Source: an uncultured Caryophanales bacterium (GTDB lineage: Bacteria > Bacillota_I > Bacilli_A > RF39 > UBA660). Taken from it: a DNA stretch of 64,000 nt. Shown here one piece after another: positions 7,514-16,556 of this stretch. The notes below the pieces were generated by a model that ran no database searches, was not told the DNA's origin, and saw only the letters and a list, made by a program, of their open reading frames with translations. The stretch covers positions 1 to 64,000 of the forward strand of contig CAMOVZ010000002.1 in NCBI GenBank assembly GCA_946628045.1, read 5' to 3'. Numbering within the stretch: the first letter of the stretch is position 1; the number at the start of each line of letters is the position of its first letter. The translations under genes were made by a program, and so were the position numbers.

Positions 7514-9688
7514 TTAACATAATTTTATTATATTATCTATATTATTTACATCCTCATCATAGAAATCATATCTAAGATTACATAAACCTGTAAATCTATC
7601 AGTATTTATATTCTTGTTCTCATAATTCAATATATGTGTATTTTTTCCATCATAGTACACAGGAAATTCTCTATCTTTAAAATCAATTAAACTATATTTT
7701 TTATAACCACTATCAATATTTAATATATTACCTTTAATAATCATATTTAAAACTCTTCCATATACTAATATTTCAAAATTATAGTTACCAAATTTTTCAT
7801 TATATAAATTTATAAAATCAATTAATTCGTCTTCACTTAATTCTACTGATAAACAAACACTATTAATACCTATTTTTTTCAAATAATATGCTGTATAAAC
7901 ATTAAAGACATTCAGAGTATAATTTCCAACAACATCACTATTATATATAGCATAATCTGATACTAAAGTATGTTCACATAAATTACTTTTAATATCAAAT
8001 ATTTCTCTATCCATATAATAATATACATTATTATGATTCTTATACTTATCATATAAATTTTTACCAACTACATATACTCTAGAATTATTAATAGAAAGAC
8101 ATTTATTTAATACTTCTTCATTTCGCACAACAAAACTATTATATATTTTATTATTATTATTATCTTTAATCTTTTCAAATATCACATCATTTTCAATAAC
8201 TTCGTTTCTAGTATTCTCTCTACTAAATATAAGTTCATTAGAAAGATTTCTTCTAATTTCATTTAACTCACCTATAGGAATAAATATATTATCATCTTTT
8301 TCTATATTTATATTTTCACATATAAAAGGTGTATTGCCTAATTTAGATAATTGTCTTTTTATATCATCAAAATCTACTGAAGAGTTAATTGCTTTTTGTA
8401 CCTGCTTTCCATGCATTGAAACTACATTTACTCCATCACTAAATTCAACAAATAAATTTTGATTCAATAATGCTTTTACTGTAATATTAATATTAATTTT
8501 TCTAGTATTTTTATTATTTAAATATTCTTGTTCCAATTTATAATCTTGAGTTTTACTAACTATACAATTTTTCTTTAAATCTATTTTATTATCTACATAG
8601 CAAATATTATTAGCACTATTAATTAAATTGTTTTTCTCATCATACAAATAATTAACTATAAACCCTTTATCTTCTCCTACAAATCTAATCGCATCATATT
8701 GATTCAATGTAAATCCATCGTTTAATTTTATTTTAATTTTATCTTTATTAATATTAATAACTTCACCTATATTCAATCCCTTATGGTTAGGAGAATCTAT
8801 ATTCATAAAATTATTATCTTTTTCATTAAACATTCTTCCAACTGTAAATTCTCTATTAAATATAGTTTTTAATTTATTTGTTTCATTATCAAAATCAAAT
8901 TCTTTTTTATCTATTAAGCTTCTATAAAAACCAGTTATAAAGCCAACATACAAAGGGCTTTTCATTCGTCCTTCTATTTTAAAACTATATATACTACTAT
9001 CTAATAGTCTATCAATTTTTGTAGAAGTATTTAATTCTTTTGTACTTAATAAATATTTATTTTCAACTATAACTTTTCCATCTTTTAAAAGGGTATATGG
9101 TAATCTACAACTTCCTGCACATTCTCCTCTATTTCCACTTCTACCACCTAGCATACTACTCATTAGGCAGCAACCAGAATATGAAATACATAAAGCTCCA
9201 TGAATAAAAGCTTCTTTTTCTATAGGAACATCAATACTATCTATTTCATCAATAGAAAGTTCTCTAGAAAACACTACTCTTTTAACTCCTAGATCATAAT
9301 ACAATTTACAAATATCTTTTGAAGATATATTAGCTTGAGTTGAAGCATGTATCTCTAAATTAGGAAACTTTTCACGTAAGTAACAAATCATACCAAAATC
9401 TTGAACTATTAACGCATCTACTCCATTCTTATGAAGAAATCTAGCTTGTTTTATAAAATCATCAACTTCACTATTTTTGATTAATGTATTCATTGTTACA
9501 TACACTTTAACTCCGTATAAATGACAGAATTTAATAGCTTCTACTATCTCATCATTAGTAAAGTTATTAGCAAATTTTCTAGCCCCAAAATTTTTACAAG
9601 CCAAATAAACTGCGTCACACCCATTATACACAGCAGCTTTTAAACATTCCATATTACCAGCAGGCACTAATAATTCATGTTTTTTCAT
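7514..9688 (-). CDS. U32 family protein (collagenase-like/RlhA-type), long form with C-terminal extension
   Basis: The start is set at 9688, where a GGGGTGAT site precedes ATG; an upstream ATG at 9724 lacks one. The 724 residues open with HELLVPAGNMECLKAAVYNG, the U32 N-terminus, continue as a TIM-barrel-like domain (EIHASTQANISS), and have the family cysteine cluster at about residues 167-195 (ALCISYSGCCLMSS and RGECAGSCRLPY), thought to bind Fe-S. SFKIEGRMKSP is also a family motif. The remaining 400 residues match the long RlhA/YhbU-like architecture. Some relatives are needed for 23S rRNA or tRNA hydroxylation; which RNA is modified here cannot be told. Confidence 0.88.
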   Translation of the reverse strand: MKKHELLVPAGNMECLKAAVYNGCDAVYLACKNFGARKFANNFTNDEIVEAIKFCHLYGVKVYVTMNTLIKNSEVDDFIKQARFLHKNGVDALIVQDFGMICYLREKFPNLEIHASTQANISSKDICKLYYDLGVKRVVFSRELSIDEIDSIDVPIEKEAFIHGALCISYSGCCLMSSMLGGRSGNRGECAGSCRLPYTLLKDGKVIVENKYLLSTKELNTSTKIDRLLDSSIYSFKIEGRMKSPLYVGFITGFYRSLIDKKEFDFDNETNKLKTIFNREFTVGRMFNEKDNNFMNIDSPNHKGLNIGEVININKDKIKIKLNDGFTLNQYDAIRFVGEDKGFIVNYLYDEKNNLINSANNICYVDNKIDLKKNCIVSKTQDYKLEQEYLNNKNTRKININITVKALLNQNLFVEFSDGVNVVSMHGKQVQKAINSSVDFDDIKRQLSKLGNTPFICENINIEKDDNIFIPIGELNEIRRNLSNELIFSRENTRNEVIENDVIFEKIKDNNNNKIYNSFVVRNEEVLNKCLSINNSRVYVVGKNLYDKYKNHNNVYYYMDREIFDIKSNLCEHTLVSDYAIYNSDVVGNYTLNVFNVYTAYYLKKIGINSVCLSVELSEDELIDFINLYNEKFGNYNFEILVYGRVLNMIIKGNILNIDSGYKKYSLIDFKDREFPVYYDGKNTHILNYENKNINTDRFTGLCNLRYDFYDEDVNNIDNIIKLC

Positions 9689-9753
9689 AGTATCACCCCA
9701 AAACTCAAACATATTATAACACATTTTATATTTTATTTAGAATATATTTTAAT

Positions 9754-10116
9754 ATGGAAGAAAGACTAAAAAAAATAAATATAGAAAACAATATATGGAC
9801 AATTTATTTAGGAATAATATTTTTATCATTTAAGGCTAACTACTATGAAAAAGATTATTTTATAAATAATAATAATTCCAGTAAAAATACATATCGTAAT
9901 TTAAATATAATTATTTTTATTATATTAATTTTAATCTACTCATATTTTGAATTTGATTCATTAAAATCATTTATTAATTCTAAAAAAAATATAAAACAAT
10001 ATAAATTAGATAATTTATCATTAATAGCTTCTACTTTAGTATTAATATCAGGAATAATATTTTTATATATATTAATAGAAGATAAAGACTTAATAGAAGA
10101 AATTGCTTTCAATTAA
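9754..10116 (+). CDS. small membrane protein of unknown function
   Basis: The protein has 120 residues with two likely transmembrane helices, near 49-65 (IIIFIILILIYSYF) and 88-107 (LIASTLVLISGIIFLYIL), and a lysine-rich loop. I recognise no family. No good ribosome binding site precedes the ATG, which weakens the call, but the frame ends right at a strong terminator and codon use is like the neighbours. It is divergent from the U32 gene. Confidence 0.55.
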   Translation: MEERLKKINIENNIWTIYLGIIFLSFKANYYEKDYFINNNNSSKNTYRNLNIIIFIILILIYSYFEFDSLKSFINSKKNIKQYKLDNLSLIASTLVLISGIIFLYILIEDKDLIEEIAFN

Positions 10117-10143
10117 AAAAAGAATTCATAAGAATTCTTTTTT
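10115..10143. terminator. bidirectional intrinsic terminator
   Basis: AAGAATTC/GAATTCTT with loop ATAA is flanked by A and T runs, so it serves both the membrane-protein gene (plus) and the rubrerythrin gene (minus). Confidence 0.85.
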
Positions 10144-10684
10144 ACATATAATTATCTGCTTTTACTTCAAAATAACTTTGTGGATGAGCACATACTGGAC
10201 ATACTTTAGGAGCTTCTTTTCCTACACATATATGTCCACAGTTTCTACAAATCCATACTTTATCTCCATCTTTACTAAATACTAAATCACCTTTTACATT
10301 TTCAAGCAATTTTCTATATCTTTCTTCGTGATGTTTTTCTATTTCTCCAACCATTCTAAATTTTTTAGCTATTAGAGTAAATCCTTCTTCTTCTGCTTCT
10401 TTTGCAAAAGTTTCATACATATCAGTCCATTCATAATTTTCCCCATCAGCTGCAGCTTCTAAATTTTCTATAGTTGAAGGAATTTCTCCACCATTAAGTT
10501 CTTTAAACCACATCTTAGCATGTTCTTTCTCATTATTAGCTGTTTCTTCAAATATAGCAGCTATTTGCTCATATCCATCTTTTTTAGCTTTAGATGCAAA
10601 ATAAGTATACTTATTTCTAGCTTGACTTTCTCCTGCAAAAGCAGTCATTAAATTTTGTTCAGTTTTACTTCCTTTTAATTCCAT
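10142..10684 (-). CDS. rbr: rubrerythrin
   Basis: The start is the ATG at 10684, eight bases after GAGGT; the ATG two codons upstream is too close to that site. The 180 residues comprise a ferritin-like four-helix domain with di-iron ligands ([23 protein letters not shown] and [10 protein letters not shown] motifs) and a C-terminal rubredoxin-like domain with two CxxC knuckles (CRNCGHIC and CPVCAHP). Rubrerythrin reduces hydrogen peroxide in anaerobes, using electrons passed through the rubredoxin site. It is full length, monocistronic, with its own promoter and terminator. Confidence 0.95.
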   Translation of the reverse strand: MELKGSKTEQNLMTAFAGESQARNKYTYFASKAKKDGYEQIAAIFEETANNEKEHAKMWFKELNGGEIPSTIENLEAAADGENYEWTDMYETFAKEAEEEGFTLIAKKFRMVGEIEKHHEERYRKLLENVKGDLVFSKDGDKVWICRNCGHICVGKEAPKVCPVCAHPQSYFEVKADNYM

Positions 10685-10710
10685 AATCATACCTCATTTC
10701 TATTAAATTT

Positions 10711-10739
10711 ATTATATCAATCATAATATATAATATCAA
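10711..10739 (-). promoter_or_regulatory. promoter of rubrerythrin
   Basis: TTGATA (10734-10739), a 17-base spacer and TATAAT (10711-10716) preceded by TG (extended -10) lie upstream of rbr on the minus strand. No clear PerR or Fur box is seen in the short region. Confidence 0.68.
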
Positions 10740-10776
10740 TAAATTAATTTATGAATATTATATATTAGGTGATTTT

Positions 10777-10989
10777 ATGAAGTTAAAACATAAATTATTT
10801 TGTAGATGTAACACATGTAAACAAAAAAGAAGAAATAGTACATTCTTCCTTTCATTAATTCTAATAACAGCTATTATTATAGCCTATCAACTATTAATAC
10901 TTTTATTTATCACAACGAAATTCAATGTATTTCTATTATTAATAGAATTTTCATTAATCTGTTTTCTTATATTTTTCATTTTCTTCTAA
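10777..10989 (+). CDS. small cysteine-containing membrane protein
   Basis: The protein has 70 residues. A basic N-terminus with FCRCNTCKQKRR (three cysteines) is followed by two hydrophobic segments. The SD AGGTGAT precedes the ATG. The last 36 bases overlap the convergent gene ending at 10954. The family is not recognised; the cysteines could bind a metal. Confidence 0.55.
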   Translation: MKLKHKLFCRCNTCKQKRRNSTFFLSLILITAIIIAYQLLILLFITTKFNVFLLLIEFSLICFLIFFIFF

Positions 10990-11304
10990 AATCTTATTAT
11001 TATAATCAATTGCTTTATTTATAAATAAAATATTATTATAAATATCCGAATCAAACTTAACTTTCATTGGTAAAGATTTTAAAATATAAAATAATTTAAT
11101 TATTGTATTTTCTTCATCAAAATTATTTAACCTATCAACACATATATCTAAAACATTATAAAAAGAACTAATATTAATAATAAGATAATAATAATCCATT
11201 CTAGGAAAAGAAAACCTCTCAATATAATCTTGCCAATCTAAGTAATAGTCTCTTAAATAATTAATAATTTCAACAAGACATTCTTTTAATTCATCACTAC
11301 TCAT
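10954..11304 (-). CDS. short protein, possible YsxE-type spore coat fragment
   Basis: The protein has 116 residues and is mostly helical. The stretch YLDWQDYIERFSFPRMDYYY and the following helix resemble the middle of CotS/YsxE/YutH coat proteins, but the rest of that fold is missing. Position supports the idea: its ATG overlaps the spoVID stop (ATGAGTAG), and in B. subtilis ysxE follows spoVID directly. No separate ribosome binding site is seen, so it is probably translated by coupling. This may be a reduced gene that keeps one interaction region. The family link is inference. Confidence 0.5.
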   Translation of the reverse strand: MSSDELKECLVEIINYLRDYYLDWQDYIERFSFPRMDYYYLIINISSFYNVLDICVDRLNNFDEENTIIKLFYILKSLPMKVKFDSDIYNNILFINKAIDYNNKILEENEKYKKTD

Positions 11305-11974
11305 TTAACAATGGTATTATTATTTTTTTACCTATACTAATATCTTTTAAATCATTATATTTTTCTATTTCTTCTAAATTTGTATTATATTTTTCTAGTA
11401 TAGAATTAATAGTCTCATCTTGTCTAACTATATAAACTACAAAAGTACCATAGCTATCATTATCATCATCTAAATTAGAAAATAATGAATTAACAATCTC
11501 TTCTTTTTCTTCTTCTTGTTCTTTTGTTTCTTCATTTTCATTTGTTTCATCAACAGTCTCTTCTTTAGAATCTAATATAGGTATTTCTATTTCTTTATTA
11601 ACAACATCACCATCACATTCTCTTTCTAATACACTATTTTCTTCTTCAATTATTTCCAATCCTTCCACTAATAATTCAATATGACAAACCATTATATTCT
11701 CATTTTCTATTTCATAATAAAAATCAGATATTTCTAAATTTGTGGTATTTAAATCTAATTTTTCTGTTAAAGATATCTCTGTAGGTATTTTATAATTAAA
11801 TTCCTCTTCCAATCTAGAAGCCTCAGTCATCTTATATTTACCAAGCAAAATAAAATTACCTTCTATATTTGACTCATCTACAAATCTTAATTCTTGATCC
11901 AAAGATATTTCTACTATTTCTCCTATCATAGTAGGAAATTCTATACTTTTTTCAAAAGTTACTTTCTTTTTCAT
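11297..11974 (-). CDS. spoVID: SpoVID-like spore coat morphogenetic protein (LysM)
   Basis: The protein has 225 residues against about 575 in B. subtilis. The N-terminal 110 residues match the SpoVID coat domain: an opening strand VTFEKSIEFP, then EIVEISLDQELRF and ILLGKYKMTE. The middle (120-170) is acidic and low-complexity. The C-terminus (178-223) is a LysM domain, VYIVRQDETINSILEKYNTN then GKKIIIPLL. SpoVID drives encasement of the spore by coat proteins and binds SpoIVA and SafA. The gene order lon, (unknown), spoVID, ysxE-like resembles Bacillus. The SD AGGAGG is strong. The shortened linker suggests a streamlined coat. Confidence 0.8.
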   Translation of the reverse strand: MKKKVTFEKSIEFPTMIGEIVEISLDQELRFVDESNIEGNFILLGKYKMTEASRLEEEFNYKIPTEISLTEKLDLNTTNLEISDFYYEIENENIMVCHIELLVEGLEIIEEENSVLERECDGDVVNKEIEIPILDSKEETVDETNENEETKEQEEEKEEIVNSLFSNLDDDNDSYGTFVVYIVRQDETINSILEKYNTNLEEIEKYNDLKDISIGKKIIIPLLNE

Positions 11975-12000
11975 ATTTTTCCTCCTAAAAAATACTATGA

Positions 12001-12027
12001 AAAAAGAAGAATTATTATTCTTCTTTC
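12001..12027 (-). terminator. intrinsic terminator between the 12-kb gene and spoVID
   Basis: AAGAAGAAT/ATTCTTCTT with a short AAT loop is followed by six T residues on the minus strand. It lies at the stop codon of the gene at 12015, so spoVID is probably transcribed separately. Confidence 0.72.
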
Positions 12028-12671
12028 AAACTAATATTTTTTAATTTTTTCTTTTGTCTTGAAGTTAGTAGCCTAGTAGAAAAATCAAAAACTTTACTAT
12101 TATTATATAAATTATTCAATTCATCATAAGCTATATTATATACACTCTTATCAATAAAGAAATGAGGACATACCTCTATCATATAACTAAGTGATGAAAA
12201 CATTAAATCATCATCCCTATTAGGTATATCCATTACTCCCTTTAAATATAAAAATACAATTGAGTCATAGGCTAAAGCATTAAAAAAATCTTTCATCGTA
12301 GCAAAATTAGAATCTCTAGCATTCTTCTGATATTCTATATAACTTGTAAGTAACATTTTTTTATAATTACTAGATGTATTTTCAATGTCATTTAAACATA
12401 TTGTTAAATCATTTATAGCATCTATAATTTCATTATTTTTAATATCAAAACGATGTATTTGTATAACATCTTTTATTTTTGCTGGAAAACTATCATCTAA
12501 ATATAAAAATGCACTTTCTTCATTTAACATATTAATAGCAGTATCTATAAACAAAATATAGTCTAACATATTATTATATGTTTCTTTTAATTTTTCTGTT
12601 GATAAAGTTATTAATTGATTTTTTAATATTAATAAATTTTCAAAATCAGTTAAGTGAATATTACTATTCAT
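12015..12671 (-). CDS. protein of unknown function downstream of lon
   Basis: The start is the ATG at 12671, where GGTGGTGA lies five bases upstream; it overlaps the lon stop as ATGAATAG. The 218 residues appear all-helical and soluble, with no signal peptide, no membrane segment and no motif I recognise. A basic end (TSRQKKKLKN) closes the protein. It is translationally coupled to lon and followed by a terminator, so it belongs to the lon operon. It could be a Lon partner or a sporulation protein; the sequence does not decide. Confidence 0.7.
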   Translation of the reverse strand: MNSNIHLTDFENLLILKNQLITLSTEKLKETYNNMLDYILFIDTAINMLNEESAFLYLDDSFPAKIKDVIQIHRFDIKNNEIIDAINDLTICLNDIENTSSNYKKMLLTSYIEYQKNARDSNFATMKDFFNALAYDSIVFLYLKGVMDIPNRDDDLMFSSLSYMIEVCPHFFIDKSVYNIAYDELNNLYNNSKVFDFSTRLLTSRQKKKLKNISLKEE

Positions 12672-14970
12672 TAACTTCACCACCATTAAATATTAAATTA
12701 AATATATCTTCATATTTATCAACAACAATGAATTTTATATCCTTTTTTATTTCATCATCTATTTCATCTAAATCTTTTTCATTTTCACGAGGTATAAATA
12801 CTTTTTTAATACCAGCACGATGAGCACCTATTACTTTCTCTTTTAATCCACCTATTCCAAGTACTCTACCGCGTAATGTTATTTCACCAGTCATAGCAAT
12901 ATCTTTAGAAACTTTTTTATTAGTAAATAAACTAATTAATGTTGTAGTTATTGTAACTCCAGCACTAGGGCCATCTTTATTAACAGCACCCTCAGGAACA
13001 TGAATATGAATATCATTTTTATCAAATATTTTACTATCTATTCCAAATAACTCCATATTTGATTTAATATAATCAAGTGCAATATGACAAGATTCTTGCA
13101 TAACATCGCCTAATGACCCTGTTAATACCAAATTACCTTTACCTTTAAACATATTAGCTTCTATTGGTAAAATATCTCCTCCAAATATAGTATAAGCCAT
13201 TCCATTAACTACACCAATTTCATCTTCTTTATTGTTTTCCATATAAATATATTTCTTTTTACCAAGCAGTTCTTCTATCATAGAATTATCTATATTATAA
13301 AAAATAACATCATTTTCAAGTAACAACTTCTTAACAATTTTTCTAAATAGAGTTGCAATTATTCTTTCTAATTCACGAACTCCAGCTTCCTTAGTATAAT
13401 TTCTAATTAATGTAAGAATAGCTTCATCTTCTATTTGAACTTGTAAACTAGTAAGTCCATGTTCTTCTAATTCTTTTGGAATTAAATGAGTTTTAGCTAT
13501 ATCTAATTTTTCATATTCTGTATAACTTGAAATATTAATTATTTCTAATCTATCTCTAAGTTCATATGGAATTTGTTCTACATAATTTGCTGTAGCTATA
13601 AACATAACCTTAGAAAGATCAAATTCTTCTTCAATATAATGATCTGAAAATTTATTATTTTGTTCAGGATCTAAAACTTCAAGTAAACTACTTGCTGGAT
13701 CACCCTTAATATCTTTAGTCATTTTATCTATTTCATCAATGATAAATACAGGATTTGTTGTACCGGCTTTACGAATTCCTTGAATAATTCTACCAGGATT
13801 GGCACCTATATAAGTTCTTCTATGTCCTACAATTTCAGCTTCATCATTAATTCCACCTACACTTATTTTAGCTACTTTTCTATTTAAACTTTTAGCTATA
13901 CTAATTGCAAGAGATGTTTTACCAACACCAGGTGGACCAACTAAACATAAAATTGGACTACGTAAATTATTAGTATTTTGTTTTACTGCTAAATATTCTA
14001 AAATTCTATCCTTTACTTCTTCTAATCCATAATGAGATGAATCTAAAATATTTTTAACTTTATTCAAATCATCAATATCTTTTGTATAATGACTCCATGG
14101 AAGATTAATCATCCAATCTAAATATTCTCTAATCATTCCAAGTTCAGGAGAATTACTATTTAAACTATCATATCTATCTAATTCTCTTTTTATTTTTTCT
14201 TTTACTTTACTACTACATTTTAATTTAGAAATTTTCTTATTAAATCTTTCTACATCAGTATCCTTATTGTTTCCTTCACCAAGTTCCTTTTGCATTAATT
14301 TGATTTTTTCACGCAAAAAGTATTCCTTTTGAGTAGCATCAAGTTCCTTTTCTACTTCTGATTCTATTTTTTGTTCAAGTTCAACAAATTTTAAATCTCG
14401 ATTCATATCTTCTATTAAATTTTTAGCTCGAACTAAAGGATCAATCTCAGTAATATACTTCTTCTTTTCTTCATAATTTATTGGTAAAAATGAAGCAATT
14501 AAATCACATAAATCATCTAAATTATCCACATTATTTAACTGACCCATAATAGCATTACCCATATATGGAACTTTTGAAATATATCGTTCTAATGATTTAA
14601 TTAATATATTAAAATAATCTTTATTATTATTATTTTCTATATAAACTGGATTATAATTAGCTTTATAAAAATTACCATCTTCTTCTATTCCAGAAATCTC
14701 TACCCTATCAAGCCCTTCAATAACTATTCTAGTTTTTCCATTAGGTACATTCATTTTTAACTTTAATCTACCAAGTACACCATATTTAGGAAAGGAAGTT
14801 ACTGAAGCCCCATCATCAATAGGATTTACTATTAACATAAGCCCGTCATCAATTTTCTCAACGATATCAATCATTGCTTTATCATAAGTATTATCATATT
14901 CGATTCTTACTTCATTATTAGGGAATATAACCACATCATTTATAATCAAAACAAGTAATTTTTCTTTCAT
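12664..14970 (-). CDS. lon: ATP-dependent endopeptidase Lon (LonA type)
   Basis: The protein has 768 residues, the usual LonA length. In order: N-terminal substrate-binding domain (1-200), coiled-coil helix, AAA+ domain with Walker A GPPGVGKTS near residue 345 and Walker B PVFIIDEIDK, and the C-terminal serine protease domain with GPSAGVTITT (catalytic Ser) and a downstream Lys in GIGGLKEKVIGAHRAG. Lon degrades misfolded and regulatory proteins in the cytoplasm. The SD GGGGGTGAAT is good. No CIRCE or CtsR operator is seen in the 160-base upstream region. Confidence 0.97.
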   Translation of the reverse strand: MKEKLLVLIINDVVIFPNNEVRIEYDNTYDKAMIDIVEKIDDGLMLIVNPIDDGASVTSFPKYGVLGRLKLKMNVPNGKTRIVIEGLDRVEISGIEEDGNFYKANYNPVYIENNNNKDYFNILIKSLERYISKVPYMGNAIMGQLNNVDNLDDLCDLIASFLPINYEEKKKYITEIDPLVRAKNLIEDMNRDLKFVELEQKIESEVEKELDATQKEYFLREKIKLMQKELGEGNNKDTDVERFNKKISKLKCSSKVKEKIKRELDRYDSLNSNSPELGMIREYLDWMINLPWSHYTKDIDDLNKVKNILDSSHYGLEEVKDRILEYLAVKQNTNNLRSPILCLVGPPGVGKTSLAISIAKSLNRKVAKISVGGINDEAEIVGHRRTYIGANPGRIIQGIRKAGTTNPVFIIDEIDKMTKDIKGDPASSLLEVLDPEQNNKFSDHYIEEEFDLSKVMFIATANYVEQIPYELRDRLEIINISSYTEYEKLDIAKTHLIPKELEEHGLTSLQVQIEDEAILTLIRNYTKEAGVRELERIIATLFRKIVKKLLLENDVIFYNIDNSMIEELLGKKKYIYMENNKEDEIGVVNGMAYTIFGGDILPIEANMFKGKGNLVLTGSLGDVMQESCHIALDYIKSNMELFGIDSKIFDKNDIHIHVPEGAVNKDGPSAGVTITTTLISLFTNKKVSKDIAMTGEITLRGRVLGIGGLKEKVIGAHRAGIKKVFIPRENEKDLDEIDDEIKKDIKFIVVDKYEDIFNLIFNGGEVNE

Positions 14971-15093
14971 TGGTTATTCACCCCCAAATTTTTAAAATAC
15001 TGTTTTCTATTATAAATGAAAGTATAATTTTTTTAAAGGAAAAATTAATATTTTTATATTATTTTTTTTATTATAAAATTTTTTTATAGCAAA

Positions 15094-15125
15094 ACAAAAA
15101 AATACCTAAGAAAATCTTAGATATT
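15094..15125 (-). terminator. intrinsic terminator of the surface-protein gene
   Basis: CTAAG/CTTAG with flanking AATA/TATT pairs, then a T run on the minus strand, follows the stop at 15134. The remaining intergenic DNA up to lon (14971-15093) is very AT-rich, and I see nothing further in it. Confidence 0.65.
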
Positions 15126-15133
15126 TTAATACA

Positions 15134-16483
15134 TTATGAAAGTCTAAATGCAGGAGATACTCCTTCACCATATCGCACTGGTATACGATCCCAGCAACCT
15201 CCATTATTAGCACTTACATATACATAATTCCAAGTACCAATTGCTTGTGGAGCACGAAGCCACCAATTTGTATTCTCTCCTCGTAAATTTTTCTTTAAAG
15301 CATAACTACAATTATCAGTTAAAGTAACTCCATTATTTCGATAATAATCTAATTGTCTAGTATATTCTGTAGTAAGTGTTTCATAACCCGTAGAACCACT
15401 AGGCAATGTATTTCCCCAAACTTCAACAGTAGACAATAAATACAAATTATCAGTTGTCTCAAAGTTTTGTGTATCAATTGCATTATGTCCAGATAACACT
15501 TTAGTAGGAATAATACTATTTTTTAAATCTGAAGGTAAACGATAATATATACCAGCAGTTGTATAATCAATGTTTTCATAAGCATAAATACCACTATTTA
15601 CAAATGCTCTAATATCACTAAAATTCCAACTACCAGTACTTCCACTACCTGTTGTATCTCCGTCTGCATTAATCCTATGAGAATCAATTATATCTACAAA
15701 CTCTACAACAAATCCACATGCTGTTTGACTAAAGTTTTCTCCAAAACATACATCAGGTCTAGAATTATTAGCAACTCTTAATGTATATGTTTCAGGTGTT
15801 CCATCATTATTTATATCCATTTCAATAGTTTTAGTAGAACCTACTGGATATGATTCAGGATAAAATTTTACATTATTTTTAATTACATCCCATGAATCAT
15901 TTTCAAATGTAGTAGCCTTTTCATATGCTTCACTTGTTGCTTGAGCATAATTAACTTCATAACTAAATGTATATTCAATACCACCTTCAGGTACATTTGC
16001 TATATCTTCTCTTGTCATTGTATCTAATACTTCAATTCTTACTTTATATTTTTCACGAGAATTTTTATCAAATTTTTGATGCCTAACTACAGGAACACCA
16101 CTAGCATATGTTACAGAATATTTAATATAACTTGGTAAAGTTGGTAATGTTTCATCAATGTTTTCTACCATTGCATCAATAGTACCTGCATTTACAGCAT
16201 CAATTGTAAATTCATAAAAATCGCCAGGTAAATCCAAACTAACATTCCAAGTTAATTTTGTATTTTCTGAACCATCATCACCATCAGTTACTACAGGAGT
16301 TCCACTCTTTCCATCAGGATTAACAACTATACTTTCTTCATCCCAATATATACTCCAAGTATTCTTATTTAAAATTGCTGAACCATTTATCTTTAAAGTA
16401 GTCGATAGTGCTGCAAAACCGATACTTATTCCTAATAAAAGTATAATAAGTAAAAGTATTCTATTTTTCTTTTTGTTTCTCAT
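15134..16483 (-). CDS. secreted surface protein: beta-sandwich N-terminus and DUF6273-like C-terminus
   Basis: The protein has 449 residues. A basic start and a hydrophobic helix (NRILLLIILLLGISIGFAAL, about 7-27) form a signal or anchor, followed by LSTTLKINGSA and a beta-rich domain (30-180) with LDLPGDFYEFTIDAVNAGT, similar to SipW/TasA-type exported proteins. Residues 200-449 form a second module that I match to DUF6273, with WNFSDIRAFVNSG, YRLPSDLK and a closing NWWLRAPQ...GVSPAFRLS. Two and more cysteines occur there. The N-terminal half is shared with the gene at 24446; the C-terminal module is shared with 47034. Function unknown, likely cell-surface binding. The SD is AGGTGAG. Confidence 0.72.
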   Translation of the reverse strand: MRNKKKNRILLLIILLLGISIGFAALSTTLKINGSAILNKNTWSIYWDEESIVVNPDGKSGTPVVTDGDDGSENTKLTWNVSLDLPGDFYEFTIDAVNAGTIDAMVENIDETLPTLPSYIKYSVTYASGVPVVRHQKFDKNSREKYKVRIEVLDTMTREDIANVPEGGIEYTFSYEVNYAQATSEAYEKATTFENDSWDVIKNNVKFYPESYPVGSTKTIEMDINNDGTPETYTLRVANNSRPDVCFGENFSQTACGFVVEFVDIIDSHRINADGDTTGSGSTGSWNFSDIRAFVNSGIYAYENIDYTTAGIYYRLPSDLKNSIIPTKVLSGHNAIDTQNFETTDNLYLLSTVEVWGNTLPSGSTGYETLTTEYTRQLDYYRNNGVTLTDNCSYALKKNLRGENTNWWLRAPQAIGTWNYVYVSANNGGCWDRIPVRYGEGVSPAFRLS

Positions 16484-16520
16484 ACCTTCTCACCTATTAT
16501 AATTTTAACATTAAATAAAA

Positions 16521-16549
16521 TAAAAAACTATATCAAATTGATATAGTTT
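16521..16549 (-). terminator. intrinsic terminator of tig
   Basis: AAACTATATCAA/TTGATATAGTTT, a perfect twelve-base palindrome region, is followed by a T run on the minus strand just beyond the trigger-factor stop. Confidence 0.82.
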
Positions 16550-16556
16550 ACATTTT

